Below, in pieces: positions 36,312 through 51,114 of a DNA stretch of 64,000 nt; position 1 is the first letter of the stretch; every line of letters starts with the position of its first letter. Source of the stretch: Paramecium octaurelia (lineage: Eukaryota; Ciliophora; Oligohymenophorea; Peniculida; Parameciidae); assembly GCA_905182995.1 (NCBI GenBank), contig CAJJDP010000057.1:378676-442675 (forward strand), given 5' to 3'. The notes below the pieces were generated by a model. That model was not told the DNA's origin. It saw only the letters and a list, made by a program, of their open reading frames with translations, and made no database searches. A program made the translations under genes and the position numbers.

Positions 36312-38131
36312 TCATTATCCACATTCGAATTTGAATTCGCAGTTTTTAATTTCTGTCCCATCCTTATTTGTAGCAGTAGCATAAATACAAGTATTGCCAA
36401 ACAGAAGTGTAACCTTAACGGTTTTATCCTCAACAGATTAGAGTGGTTTCCCAATATCAATACACAATTCCCCTAATTATTGAACTCCTTATTCGTCAAC
36501 AAATTCTACTTCTCTCTTTTCAGTCACATAAAAGATTATTCTCATTATAGTTTATCTTGATCTCACTGGACAATATATTTTAGTGTGTACTTCATCACAA
36601 CTAAAGAATGATATACATAATATACCCAACAGCATCCCCTTTTCTCACAAATGCATCAAATACATCTTCACTAAATTCTTCTCCTTCAATAATAACCTTC
36701 TTTTTTATTGGATGTCTCTCTGCATCAAAGGTTGTTAAAGTATTGATTCCATATGTCTTTTTGGCTATTCTACTTGTAATTGATCTTGGACTCAAACCAA
36801 ATAGACATGCCCCTCTAATTACTGAAACCTAAGGGCGTCTAGGTACCAAAATTTGAATTGCATTATTCTCAAATCTTTTTATGATTTCTGATTTCAAAAA
36901 TGGAGATTCACTGAATCCTCCAACCATAAAAATGAAATTCACCTTCTCCTTTTTCTGTTCAACTTATTACAAGAGTTGAGCAACTTTGTTTTTTATGTTT
37001 TCAAAGAGAGTCTAAAAGAATGATGCCATTAAAGCTGATGGAATTTCTACGTTTGAAAGACCTTTCAATTTAACTTAATATTCTGCAGCATGTCTTGAAT
37101 TGTGTTCTTTAACTAATTGTGTTAATTTGGCAGTATTCAATTCTTCACCCAAATATGAGAATTTAATCATGCATCTTTCATCCTTATTCCCTTTAAACTT
37201 CCTCTTTAGAATTTCAAAATCTCTCAATATATCCAATCTTGCTATTGCATTCTATTAATAACATCGAAATAGTTTATCCCCCAGAAATTCTTTTAAGAAT
37301 TCTTCAAAATAGAGATCTACATATTTTGATCCCCATTCACATCCTCCTGAAGATGGAATCAACTCATTGCATAAGAATTTCTCATTAGGTTCACATAATA
37401 ACTTATGAACTGTGATATCCACTGTGCCACCTCCACAATCAAGTACCATAACCACAGAATTCTTGCCCATTTATTCTTTTAGTGTATGTTCAGCATCTTC
37501 TCTGCATTATATTGATGCACCTTCTGGTTCTAAACACAATAATAAATTAGGAGAATTAAGATTTTCTACAATCCCTGCTTCCACTGCTGCTTTTCTCATA
37601 AATTGTTTATGTTCTTCACTCCATAATGCAGGAACTGTCAACACCCATCTAATTTTAGTAGATATCACCTTCCCCACTTGCTCCTTTAATTTTTATATTG
37701 CTTTATTGCTTATGTATTTCAGAGTTTCCTTGATCAATAACATTAAAGGCAACTCTCTATTATCAAGTGACCTTGCTTGATTGTGCATATGATATAAATG
37801 CATTTTATACTAATGATTTTATATGTTAAATTACATTTTAAAACAGATATGCTGAATCACCATCATCTAATATACTGGCATATTTTTAAAGAGCTTGTGA
37901 TCCGAATTCAATAAATTAACCATTGTTATCAAATAAAATGGCTGTTGGGGTTTTTTGATCATCTGAATCATCGCAAGGATTAAATACCTCAATTCTTGGT
38001 TTGCCCTCCTTATCCAAAACTTTTGGAGCTAATCCAAATCTAAATTAACTTTATTTATACCCTGATGCTCCTGTCCCAAAATCTATTGCAATTACATGAG
38101 TGAATGCTGTATCGTCCTTTAATAAGGCCAT
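36312..38131 (-). CDS. HSPA12-type Hsp70 homolog
   Basis: 589 residues from ATG 38131, with two 25-nt introns. The actin-like ATPase signatures are present: phosphate-1 loop IAIDFGTGASGY near the start, KTPTAILF, the phosphate-2 motif LDCGGGTVDITVHK, SSGGCEWGSKYVD, and the adenosine motif FMVGGFSESPFLK. Missing the canonical Hsp70 substrate-binding domain and having the HSPA12 pattern of short C-terminal beta-rich tail, it fits the divergent HSPA12 group rather than cytosolic Hsp70. The tail ends FKFECG rather than EEVD. Such proteins are scattered in protists and animals; the client is unknown. Ten bases of overlap with nothing; start is 68 bp from the divergent next gene. Confidence 0.85.
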
Positions 38132-38199
38132 TGTTATTAACTGCTTTCTTTATTTAAATTTAAAATATATAATATACTTTTTAACAGCATCATTTAAAA

Positions 38200-39077
38200 A
38201 TGAAGAATAATTATGTCAAAGAGAATTTCTCAAGACCTCCTGACTACTTGGATGGGACGCAGGATGAATTAAAGAGCAAAATTAAGATTCTAATGAATAA
38301 ATTGCAAATCACTAAGAAAGAAAAAGAGATTTTGACTAAAGAAAATCAAAGTCTGCAACAAGAAATATTACAGATGCAATCGAATCTTAGATGCATGGTT
38401 TCTGGGTTTGCAAATACAAGCATCACATTTCCGATGGCAAATGAATTAACCAACTCCATTGCAGAATTTTACAAATGCGAATGTTTTGACATTTTTTTTG
38501 ATGTTCTTACTCAAGAATTAAACATGCAAGGAATTGTCTATTTTTTCTAAACTGCCATGATGAGAATAGATAAAATAATTAATGATTATTTTTCACCCTT
38601 ATTCAAAAATATCATTGACGTAATTTTATTTATTGTATCAATTAAGGTTGGTTGTTTAAATACTATCGAAGGACCAATCCTCAATGTTTTGAGAAAGTCA
38701 TTTCAAAGTAATTACAAATAAATTTATGAGAAATGTATGCTTAATCTAAGTATTGTAAAATAAGATCTGCAAAATACTCTAAAATTAAAAAATGTGGATA
38801 TTATTGAACAATTTTTAAGTATTACCTCAATTTAATACCGTTAGACAAGTTGTCAGAAATTATGTTTAACTGTTTCATTAGTGATCCTTCTCTATATTTC
38901 GATATTTAATCTATTGGACAAAGACAATAATTTAATTAAACAAAAAATGATCCAATTGATGGATTTCTAAAAAATAAGGAGGAATGCATTATCTTAATGC
39001 CAGGAGTATATAAACATTAGGAATAAATGGCTAAGTCTTTAGTACTTTCATATTCCTATTAATTAGAAAATAACTGA
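38200..39077 (+). CDS. Protein of unknown function with N-terminal coiled coil, about 283 aa
   Basis: Starts MKNNYVKENFSRPPDYLDG; residues 25-68 form a K/E/L/Q coiled coil (LMNKLQITKKEKEILTKEN). A 26-nt intron near 38816-38842 is required to reach the final exon, which ends SYSYQLENN before TGA 39075-39077. A 27-nt GT..AG segment (GACGTAATT onward near 38618) is either a third exon part or a frame-neutral intron. The middle part (ANELTNSIAEFYKCECFDIF) looks like an ordered helical domain. No family recognised. Confidence 0.6.
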
Positions 39078-39122
39078 GATTTATATATAAATATATCTTA
39101 ATAATTAGATATCTCATTTTAT

Positions 39123-39617
39123 ATGTTCTAGCCATCTTCGTTAAGACTCTATAAGCATTTTTTCTAATTTTTGATTAATTGAAATGCTTTTCTTAATTGT
39201 AAGTCTTACAATGTATCCAAACAACTTTTAGTTGAAGCAAACCTGGAAAAATGCTCAGAAACCAATTATTTATTTGAGAAATAGAATGATTCTGCCATTT
39301 AACTAAGAACTAAATATGAAAGGATATAATAGAATACTTTATATTCTAAAATATTTTTTGTGCTGACTCCATAGCTATTTTTAGTTTAAGTTTCTATATT
39401 TGAATTAATAAGTATGATGATCAGTATTCTCTTTGAAAATACTATATTTTCAAGAGATTCTCTGTAATTAATGTTTAATGTTATGTTATTATACTTGCCG
39501 TATGACAGAATAATTTGAATAAAAAGAAAATTAATTGCATCCAATAGCTATATACTATTTTAGACAGATGAGAGTTTCAACGGTTACAATAATTTTGAAT
39601 TGAGTATGAATTAATGA
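39123..39617 (+). pseudogene. Relic coding segment with two in-frame TGA codons
   Basis: One frame runs 164 codons from ATG 39123 to TGA 39615-39617 but contains TGA at 39180-39182 and 39516-39518. Between them the translation is protein-like (SKQLLVEANLEKCSETNYLF, then a hydrophobic stretch LTPQLFLVQVSIFELISMM). There is no GT..AG pair of usual length around either stop. A decayed gene fragment is the best reading; a chance frame is the alternative. Confidence 0.3.
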
Positions 39618-39721
39618 TTGATCAGCATGATTTCCAGGTTATCATTTATTCTATAATTTGTCCAAAATCAAGAAATATCATAAGATGTTTACATTATTAA
39701 TTTTATTATATTTTTAACGGA

Positions 39722-41434
39722 ATGAATAAAGAAAATAACAATACTATTCTCACTTAGAATTAAATGGGTAGAAAAACGATGAAAATAAACACAAATGACA
39801 TGGACTAATTTGTCAATTCAAGAATTGTTCAATTATAAAAATAATTATTAGATAAAGAATTAGAAATTGAAAATTTATCCAAATTAAACTAAGATCCCAA
39901 AAATTTGACTTCAAATAAATACCGATTATTAGAAATCAAGTAGTCGACCCTTATTAGCGAGAATTAATAAATGAAGACTCAATTATAACAATACGAATCC
40001 TTGAATAAGACATTATAAAATAAATGTGATTAACTATAAGCAAAGATTGAATAATAAAGTGCTGTTTTAGAAGAGACTTAAAAACATTTGGAATAAGAAA
40101 GGTAATCAAAGTACAGTATGCAATTTTACTAATCATCCAATCATATGGATGTCTAATAAGAGAAGATATTAATCAAAACTCAATTAGACAGCCTCAGAAG
40201 AGAAAAAAGTTAATTGATCTCAAAGGTTAAAGAACTAGAAAATTCTTTATAATTACGTGAATTCAATACTAATTCAAATTGCTCAGAACTATCCTAATTG
40301 AAGCAATAATTACAATAGTAAATTCAAAAGTCATCAGAATATATTGAAAAGACACATACTTTGGAAGTTAAAAATACATTATTGGAAGCCCAAAGCAAAT
40401 CCAGTCATTCTCATAATGATGAATTGAGAAATTTAAGATCTTAAGTGATCTAATTATAAAAAGATAAGAATTCTCATCTTGAAATATAATAAGACTTAGA
40501 AAGCAAACTAAGATTATAAACAGAGCATGTTTTAAAATTATAAAATCTATTGAATGACAAAACTAAATAATTAGTCAAATATTAAGAAAGATTAAGTTAA
40601 GTTGAATCCATAGAAGAAGATAATTCAATGTTACAATAGGATTTAGAGAAAATTACTAATTCAATGGAAGAAATTCAATTAGAAAATCAAAGAATTGTTA
40701 AATTTTAATAACAAAAAATTGATCAATTAAAAAGGGAACTCTCCTAAACTGATTTTATTAGAGAAGAGAATAATAGAAAGTAAGAAGAAATTGCATAATT
40801 GAAATATTAAATTGAAAGGAAAACAGGGGAGTAAGAAAAAGAAAAAGTATAACTTGAAGAAGTAAATAATTATAATAAATTTTAGCTATTATAATTAAAA
40901 GAATCCTCAAAACAATGGACCTAAGAAAAAGAGAATTATTAAAAATAAATTAGTCTATTAACTGATGAACTTGATAAAATTGCAAAGCAACAATGTGATT
41001 AATTAAGAATTTAAGTGGAAACCTAAATTCAAATGAAATTTTCAACTGAGAAAGTGTAGTTAGAAAATCACATTTGGTAATTAAGTTCACAAATTAATGA
41101 TCAGTAAGCATCATTAGAATAATATGCTACCAAATTTGGTTAATTAAATATTGAGAATGACCAATTAAGGGAACAATTAAATGAAAAATAAATAACTTAA
41201 AAAACAGTAATAGTACTAGAAGGCTAGTTAAGAAATTCTTGTAATGAACTTGAGAAATTGAAAAATATGTTCACTCAAAGAAGTCAAGAACTCGAACTGG
41301 CTAGAAATAAGATTTTATCTCTAGAAAGTTGTGCTAATTACGCTTAAGAGTTAGAGAGGAAGGTTTCAACTTTAATGTAAGATAACTAAAGATTAAATTC
41401 AATTATAATGGATAGGTGTAAAAATAATTGGTGA
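39722..41434 (+). CDS. Long coiled-coil protein, 570 aa
   Basis: A single exon from ATG 39722 to TGA 41432-41434. Almost the entire protein is Q/E/K/L/N with heptad-like spacing, typical of an extended coiled coil; the N-terminus is NNTILTQNQMGRKTMKIN. Glutamine is often encoded by TAA/TAG. There is no motor, membrane span or globular domain. Proteins of this kind in Paramecium are mostly basal-body, ciliary-rootlet or cortical cytoskeleton components, but that is inference from class only. Confidence 0.75.
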
Positions 41435-41800
41435 AAATGTGTATAAGTATTAAATAATTCACTTTTAAATAAATAAATATAATTATTATTATAATCTTAA
41501 GACAAAATTTATAGTTAAAAAAGAGAATAAATTAAATTATGGTTCTTTTAAAAGTGGTTTAAAATAGCATTTGTTATTTATGTGTTGAGTAATTTGATTT
41601 TATACTCTCACCTATTGATTGTTTCACAAAATTATAGTTAAAGATGCTTATTTTATGAATATTCCTGACCGTAGAATCACTTGAATTGTTGAAGCAATTT
41701 TGAAATGATTTCAAATTTTAAACATAAAATTTTATAGAATATTTTCCTAAGAACTAAAAATGATAATAATAATAAATGTGATATAGAATATTTAATTAAA
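41435..41800. other. Intergenic, nothing recognised
   Basis: AT-rich spacer between two converging genes. No convincing frame and no repeat beyond short A/T runs. Confidence 0.5.
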
Positions 41801-42561
41801 TCATGTATATAAATTCTCGCATTCATCTATTAGGTACTTTAGGTCGATAGTTTCACTAAAATAATCAACATTTTAGTTTACTTGTATAATTTTTTAACAA
41901 TATCTAAATCAGCAACGAAGTTCGCTTTGGACTTCAACAAAATTTTTAATTATTTTCTATCCTTAATAAATTTGGAATGATTGGCATTTTGAGTGAATAA
42001 CAAAATTGGAAAATAAAACAATTATTATTCTTAATTAAGCTCTAAGGATTTATTTCTTTAGACAAGGGTATTGGCTGCCTTGATTTTGCAAACAATTTCT
42101 GCCAATTATTTTTTTTTGAGTTCAACAGTTTTTTACATAGTAGTCTAGTTAATATAAAGGTGGAGTTACAAGTTATTCCTTTTGAAATGATTTTTCCTGT
42201 AATATATTCTTTCCTAATACCAAAGTGTCAAAGTCGGCTTTAACCTTTTTACCTTCTTTTTTTAAGACTCTAGAGGCAATCATTACATTAAGTGCATCAT
42301 ACACTCTTCTTTTTATATTCTACTCATCTTTTGACTTTGAAATTAATTTTATAATACATTATCACAATCTGAAATTCTACCTTCTTCTTAAATCAATTCT
42401 TAAATAAGTCTTTCTGCGACATCCTTGTAGGACGTGGATTTGAATTCGAAGACTATTTGTTTAACTTTGATTGACAAATGTTTTAGTCCTACAGTTAAAA
42501 AATCATTTTAAGTACCTTTTTAGGATTTGAGGGGTTCTTTTTAAGATTCATAGTTTGGCAT
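41801..42561 (-). CDS. DP-family transcription factor (E2F dimerisation partner)
   Basis: 219 residues after introns of 27, 23, 25 and 26 nt, total exactly in frame. The DNA-binding winged helix reads GLKHLSIKVKQIVFEFKSTSYKDVAERL, then NIKRRVYDALNVMIASRVLKKEGKKVK (quoted in parts: the RRVYDALNVM core is diagnostic). A dimerisation coiled coil follows with ELKKKQLAEIV and ANTLVQRNKSLE, matching the DP family's LVQRN motif, then a short marked-box-like end (ETIDLKYLIDECENLYT). DP proteins bind DNA with E2F to control S-phase genes. It is shorter than animal DP1, as expected for protist forms. Confidence 0.9.
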
Positions 42562-42923
42562 TTTTAATTGTTATTAATCGTGACAAGATCTATGAAATGA
42601 TAAAATAGAGAGATACCTTTTTTGTGGTAGGATTGCAGGAGGAGCGAGTTTTTTGAGATTTGAAAATTTGGATGGTTTCACTATGATTTATTGGGAAAAT
42701 GCTTATTAAACGGGTAGATTGTCGAACATCATCTCCAATGGCTGTGGTTCAAAGGGCAATTGGGAATAGATTTTGTCGGATCGATTATTGATTTCAAAAG
42801 GGTTATTAGGGAGAAACAGATGTTTTTGAGAAATGCTAACGAATTAGGACTCATGAAGCATTTATGAAGGGTTTGGAATGACAGGAGGATCATATGATCT
42901 AGAGTTAACATTATGATTAGTTA
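42562..42923. other. Possible small unresolved gene between DP and kinesin-13
   Basis: About 360 bp. On the + strand one frame reads MLIKRVDCRTSSPMAVVQRA, then after a TGA within SRIDY-like sequence continues GETDVFEKCQRIRTHEAFMK. The pieces look protein-like but no plausible intron joins them, and no start can be fixed. Not called as a gene. Confidence 0.25.
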
Positions 42924-45411
<2,488 letters not shown>

Positions 45412-45417
45412 TAATTA

Positions 45418-45796
45418 ATGTAAATACAAAAAGATCTCAAATCGAGAATACAAAAATACTACAAAAACCCAATATTAAATAAGTCGATTTGGCAAGAGAA
45501 ATAAGCATCCATCACACTACTCCTATCCTCTGTCTGTATAACAAAAAGCAAGCACAAAAAACAGGGCATCTCTAATTTTCAAAGTACATGAATTGAAGAG
45601 TTATTGTAAAGATGGATAACACTTCCATGTCAACAAAGGCTAAGGAGTGGGTACTTGTTTATTCAGACATCCTGATAGCAGACAGTAACATTTCTACTTA
45701 ATATTCAAGTGTCCCATGACACAGAAAGACCTGTCTAAAATATCTCTAAATTTCACATCCTAAGAAATCAATATCTAATTTCCATTAAAATAATGA
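45418..45796 (+). CDS. Tentative small protein, about 117 aa
   Basis: A frame from ATG 45418 can be joined by a 28-nt intron (beginning GTACATGAATTG near 45590) to a second stretch NGQHFHVNKGQGVGTCLFRH ending at TGA 45794-45796. The start lies only six bases from the divergent kinesin start, which is implausibly close, so the 5' end is probably wrong or the locus is not a gene. His and Cys residues in the second exon are suggestive but match nothing I recognise. Confidence 0.25.
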
Positions 45797-45968
45797 AGGC
45801 AAGAAATCCTTATGCTTTAGACTCAAGAGTAATAAAAAAACAAACCAATTTTTCATTGTGATAAGCATTCAATCAATCTCTATCTGAGTCACTTATAACA
45901 TAATAAGACTTAAGATATTTCAATTGAGCCATCAAAACAGTGATGCAATTACTATTGATTTCAATTAG

Positions 45969-46565
45969 ATGGCGACAAATCTACAAAACCTTTTTTTGGA
46001 ATCATATGATTACTCAAATCATTGCTAATTGCTTTCAGTTATTGAGTTCGTAATTTGGACTAAAATAAAGGAGCAAGTTAAAAATTATAGAGACTATAGT
46101 ATTACCTTACTAAGAATCAGATGTTGAAGAACTTAGTGTTGATTAAGAGTTGAGAACATTCATTTCAAGGATTAATTGGAATGGCATATGAACAATACTA
46201 CGAATTAACCAGAAGCTTTGGGATAATAGACATCCAAAGAAATTGGGATTACTCATTTTTAATGAACCTCAGATAGTTCATACTTTAAGGAAGTGATTTC
46301 ATCTTTGCAAAGATTAATGGAAGCAAGAATTGGGAAAGGCTTTAGCAATTTGAAGAAAGCACCAGAACCTTAATTGAAAGCAATGCAAATTTCAACCAAT
46401 TCAAACATGTTATGTTTTCGATGATAAAAATTGAGTTAGGTGTAAATTAGAACATGAACACCAAATCCAATTGGGACCTTCAATTGAATTTCTATATTCG
46501 AATGCCTTTAGAAAATGTGTAAGAGGAGAAGGATGGCAACCAGATATGCAAGGAGATAAAGATGA
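45969..46565 (+). CDS. Protein of unknown function, about 175 aa
   Basis: ATG 45969 (MATNLQNLFLESYDYSNHCQ), introns of 23, 21 and 25 nt, TGA 46563-46565. The joined length is divisible by three. Central sequence RLIGMAYEQYYELTRSFGII and NWERLQQFEESTRTLIESN looks helical and HEAT-like; the end is FYIRMPLENVYARRQR. No domain is recognised. It lies about 50 bp upstream of the P-loop NTPase gene on the same strand. Confidence 0.45.
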
Positions 46566-46613
46566 TCAGCAATATAAATTCATTTATTTTTTAATATAAA
46601 AATAATAAAACTG

Positions 46614-49600
46614 ATGGAAGAAGCTAATCAGAAACAAAATTTATCTTTCCAGATAGCCTAATTAGAAGAAGAGTACAATAATTACATAGAGTATAAAGTC
46701 ATTTAATTTTAGCTCTTCTGAGGTTGTTATGGAATACTATAAAAATCAGTAAACAAGTGGATTGGATAAACATTTTCTGAAAATTGAAGAATGGTTGGAT
46801 TAGGATGTTGTAATATAACATTAATTAATTCAAATTAGAAAGGCAAATAAAATCTTCCATTGGTCATAGAGGCAGAAGATGGTGTAGGCAAAAAAACATT
46901 GCTTGTCAAGTGGATTGGATATCATAATGCCAACAAAAAAGGCAGGTATTAAGACATCATTATTCCCCATTTTGCAATGGTCGGAGGAAACAACAGTAAC
47001 TATTTCTATGCCATATATCGAATATTGGTCAAATTGAGGGAATTGCTTAACATAGGGTAGAAAGTAGAGTTGTTGGAAGAGAAGCTTCGGAAATACTTTG
47101 CATATTGGTTGGACATCTGCAATTCACACATAGAGAACCAAATTCTGAAAGAAGCTAAAACTCTTTATAATAGAATCATCCTTATTTTTGAGGGTGTAAA
47201 TCATTTTGTTGACTAAGGCAACGGAATCTCAAAAGAAGCTAATGTCTCCTTTTGGTTGCCATAATTCTTTCCCTCCAGAATCAAAGTTATTTTGACAGCT
47301 TCCAAGAATTCAGGAGCAATGCAATATCTATAGAAGATCAATTCACAAATCATATCAATCAAAGTGGAACCTAAGATCATTGAGAAGATGATTGAGACAC
47401 ATAAAAAAAGGAAAACCTTTCTTGTAATAATTCTAAATTAACATTATATAGTCTGATTCCCTTAAGGATAAATTATTAAATATTCTGACTCAAACTAAAT
47501 GTGAGATGAATTCTATATTTTGTAAGACGTTTCTTTCTCTTCTGATTCCATATCCAAGTCTTGGGATAATTGGAGAAGGTGATGTTAGACCAGAGACTAT
47601 TGAGGCTTTGGTATCTTAAGTCGATATGGCTAAATTGTAAGAAGTTACTGGTTTAGAAGATTTGGTGAATTTTATTTTGGATCATTATCAAACAAAAATG
47701 TTTAAGGATTAAGAAAAATTTATAAAAATACTTCTATGCTTTACAATAACTTAAAAGGGTTTGATGATTTAAGAAGCATTGACTATTTGTCAATTAACTG
47801 AGAATGATTGGAAGACATTTTTGGTGTTCTTTAAAGTGTATCTAATGCATTATAAAGAGTATTGGATTATTAATAATGATCTGTTTAAGAGTATCATCTA
47901 GAAAAGATATCTAAAAGACAACACTTTAGTTCCTAAATTGCATGAGGAAATTGCAGATCATTTAAATAAATCTACTAATTCCATAAGGAAGTTAGAGGAG
48001 TAAACATATCATCTATTCATGGCCAAAACATACTTTAAGTTAAAGGAAATAGTGTCTGCCATTGAGAATTTCCTCTTATTATTTAATCCCAATAATAAAT
48101 ACGATCTATGTCGGTATTGGTAAAAACTGGAGGAACAAGGGTTTGATCCAGTGATAGAATACAATAAAGCTATAGAAGGTTTTGCAATGCAGTATCATCC
48201 TAGTAGTGAGGACATTTTTAGAATCATTGTACAAGTGTCAAGGTTCTTAAAAGAGTTTTGTGATTTTGAAACTTATTATACTCCAAGTTTCAGACATCCA
48301 CCGATTCAAGGGATTGAAGATGAATTAGATGATATCGGATTATTAAATGAACTTTATAGAATGAATTTATGTTACATAATAGATGCTAATCCTAGGAAGA
48401 TTGGGAATAATGATGAAAATTATAAATCACCTCAAGAGAGAATCAATGAAAAGATAGAGAAACTTAAATCTAAATAAGTATTATAAAAAGATTAGAAATA
48501 AACCAAGAAGCCTGGAAAGGAAGAAGATGTAAAGAAAACATAGCCTACTATCAGTTTGTTAGAGAAAAAGAAGAAACCAGAAATATTAACTAAACTAGAA
48601 AAATTGAATGTGGATATTCCCTATAATAGAGAATAGGTTAAGAAGTTCTTTGAAGAAAAAATAGGGATCAGCAAATTTCAAGAAGAGAAACAAAGAGAAA
48701 AGGAATCAGAGGAAGCTAAGATCTATTAGAAATTAGAAAATGGACAGATTTCAATGAAAGATTTGGACATTAATCTAAGCAAGGATGAAGATGTTCAATT
48801 GAAAAAGCCAGATTAACTTAAACTAACACATAATACAATTTAAGTTAAGAAATTAGAAGAGTAATCATTAGTTAGTGAAAGAAAACCAACAGATTATTAT
48901 TATAAGAGATGGATTTGGATTCAATTTCCTTGGGTTTGCTTATCTGTTCATAGTGATTATTCTGCAAAAATGAAGTAATGTTTTGCCAAGGCCACTGAAT
49001 ATATGAGTGTTTAAGAAGAAAAGGCCTTTACAAAATAAGCATTAAAGATAGCTATTGAAGCTAAATTGAAGAAGAAGATGATGTATCAAAAATAAGAGGA
49101 CATAAATACTACTATTTTCATTGATAAGGAATTATCTGTTATTCCAGTTAAATAAGAATAAAATACTTCAATCCTGACACTAATGAAATAGTAAAATGAT
49201 TTACCTGGTGTAAAAGGATTTAGAAGGGAGAAATCATTAGCAGATAATACTATAAACAATTTGAACTAGAAATCTACCTATAGAGAAGTCAAATCCACAA
49301 AAATGCACACTACTAGTTTGCAATTCTTCATTACGGAGGATCAAATGAGTCTCTCTCAAATTCACAAGGAAATAGAAGAGTAGAAGAAACAATAACAATT
49401 AAATTAGGTTGATAAAAAACAAACAACTCTCCCTTCCATCAATAAAACTCAAGAAGTCTCTTTAAATACAACTATGAGGATTATTGACAAATCTAAAATG
49501 CAAAAAGAAAAATACAAATAGTTCAATCCAGAAACCATTAACAAATCTTCTTAATCAATCCTACCTAGATTGAAGAGTGAAATTGCACTTCATAATGGCA

Positions 49601-51057
49601 AAGAACTCTATATAATGTTATAATAAGCAAAGGATTTGAAGAGGGAACTCGACAACATCATTTATCAAAAGTAATCGTATTCATGTATTTTAGTCAAACT
49701 GCAACAAAGAAATTAGCTAATTTAAGAACGCTTCAACATAACGAGGGATTTGGAACTGATGTAGATACGGTTTCATAAATTTAAGACAAAGTAAATTCTA
49801 TAGATTTTATACATTTTAGATTGAAAATCTCAAAAGATTGAGGGAAGAAGCAGAACATGACTATTTATTGAGTATGGTATAAGATAGTAGATTGAGAATT
49901 ATCATTAAAATCAGTGGTGACAACAGATCCTATAATGAAGAATGGATTAGAGACTTAAACTATTTTTAATGTAATCTAAACAAATTGATTAAATATGAGA
50001 AATAAGAGATCACCAAAATGGAGACTGAAATCAAACAAATCCACACAATACATATTTAATATGTGGATGCCTTTAATAACAATATGAACTATTCAAAATA
50101 AATGATTGATTAAATCAATAAAACTGTTAGACAGAAGGAGGACTTTGATCATTTCTTTTAATAATCAGATTCTATCATATAATAATAATCATCTGAAAAG
50201 ATGCAAAAATTATAACAACAATATGTTTAAAATGAAGATAAAGAACAGTAGAGAGTAAAAAGAATTCAACTTGAAAAAAACAGTAAAGCTATCTCTGACA
50301 AACTTGAAGTTCTTAGATCAACCATGGCTCATGTTAGTCAATACATTGATGTAATTCAATATATGCTATCTAATTTATAGATTGAAAATCCTGATTATTC
50401 TAAGGAAGAGAGTTTCGTTGTATTTTTAAATCAATTAGAAATTAAAACATCACTTGAAGCCAAAATTTCATCTTAAGAAGATCTATTGAGTGATTTACAC
50501 CTTAAATTAAATAAATAGAAGATGTATTTAGATGTAAGTATTAATTAATATTAAAGACATTCAAAAATGCTAATTCAAATGAAAATAAGAAATAACGTGA
50601 AAAAACCATTAAATATATATAAGGGAAAGTACAAGACAATGAAACAATTCAAATGTTAATTGAGAAAAGAGATTCCTAATTAAAATAGAATTAAGCCAAG
50701 GAAAAACAAAAAAATAAATTACAGCTTGCATTATTAGATTACAATGTATCTAAGCTTAATTATTAATTTATAGATAAGCATCAAGAATATTAGATCTAAA
50801 CTGTAACAGTCTAAATTTAAAAGCCTCTCTGAACAAGGAACTACTGTTAAGATAACATTAATTAATGATGTATTTATTCAATTGATTTCTTTCAGATATA
50901 TGAAGATTTAACCAAAAGATAAAATTTCATCAAAGATAAGCTGGGTGAAGAAATGTTTTAATAATTTTTAAATAAGAAACTTGACTTTAATAAAATGTAC
51001 AAAGCAGCATTTAAATATCATTAAGACCCAACTTTAACACAAATGGAACCTTATTGA
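46614..51057 (+). CDS. Large P-loop (NACHT-like) NTPase with coiled-coil C-terminus, 1419 aa
   Basis: Seven introns (25, 29, 28, 25, 23, 28 and 26 nt) give exactly 1420 codons. The NTPase begins around residue 70 with NLPLVIEAEDGVGKKTLLVKW, a Walker A preceded by a strand, then a Walker B-like IILIFEGVNHF and IKVILTASKNSG sensor-like segment: the order fits NACHT/STAND ATPases. After it come helical repeats (possible winged helix and TPR-like, residues 300-600), then a K/E-rich linker and over 500 residues of coiled coil. NACHT-plus-repeat proteins include nephrocystin-3 and TEP1; the coiled-coil tail suggests a cytoskeletal or ciliary role by inference. The Walker A has K where S/T is usual after GK, followed by T. 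Confidence 0.75.
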
Positions 51058-51114
51058 AGTCTTATTAAAATAATTTATAAATTTATTAGATATTAAAAGG
51101 GTTCATTCTAAAGC

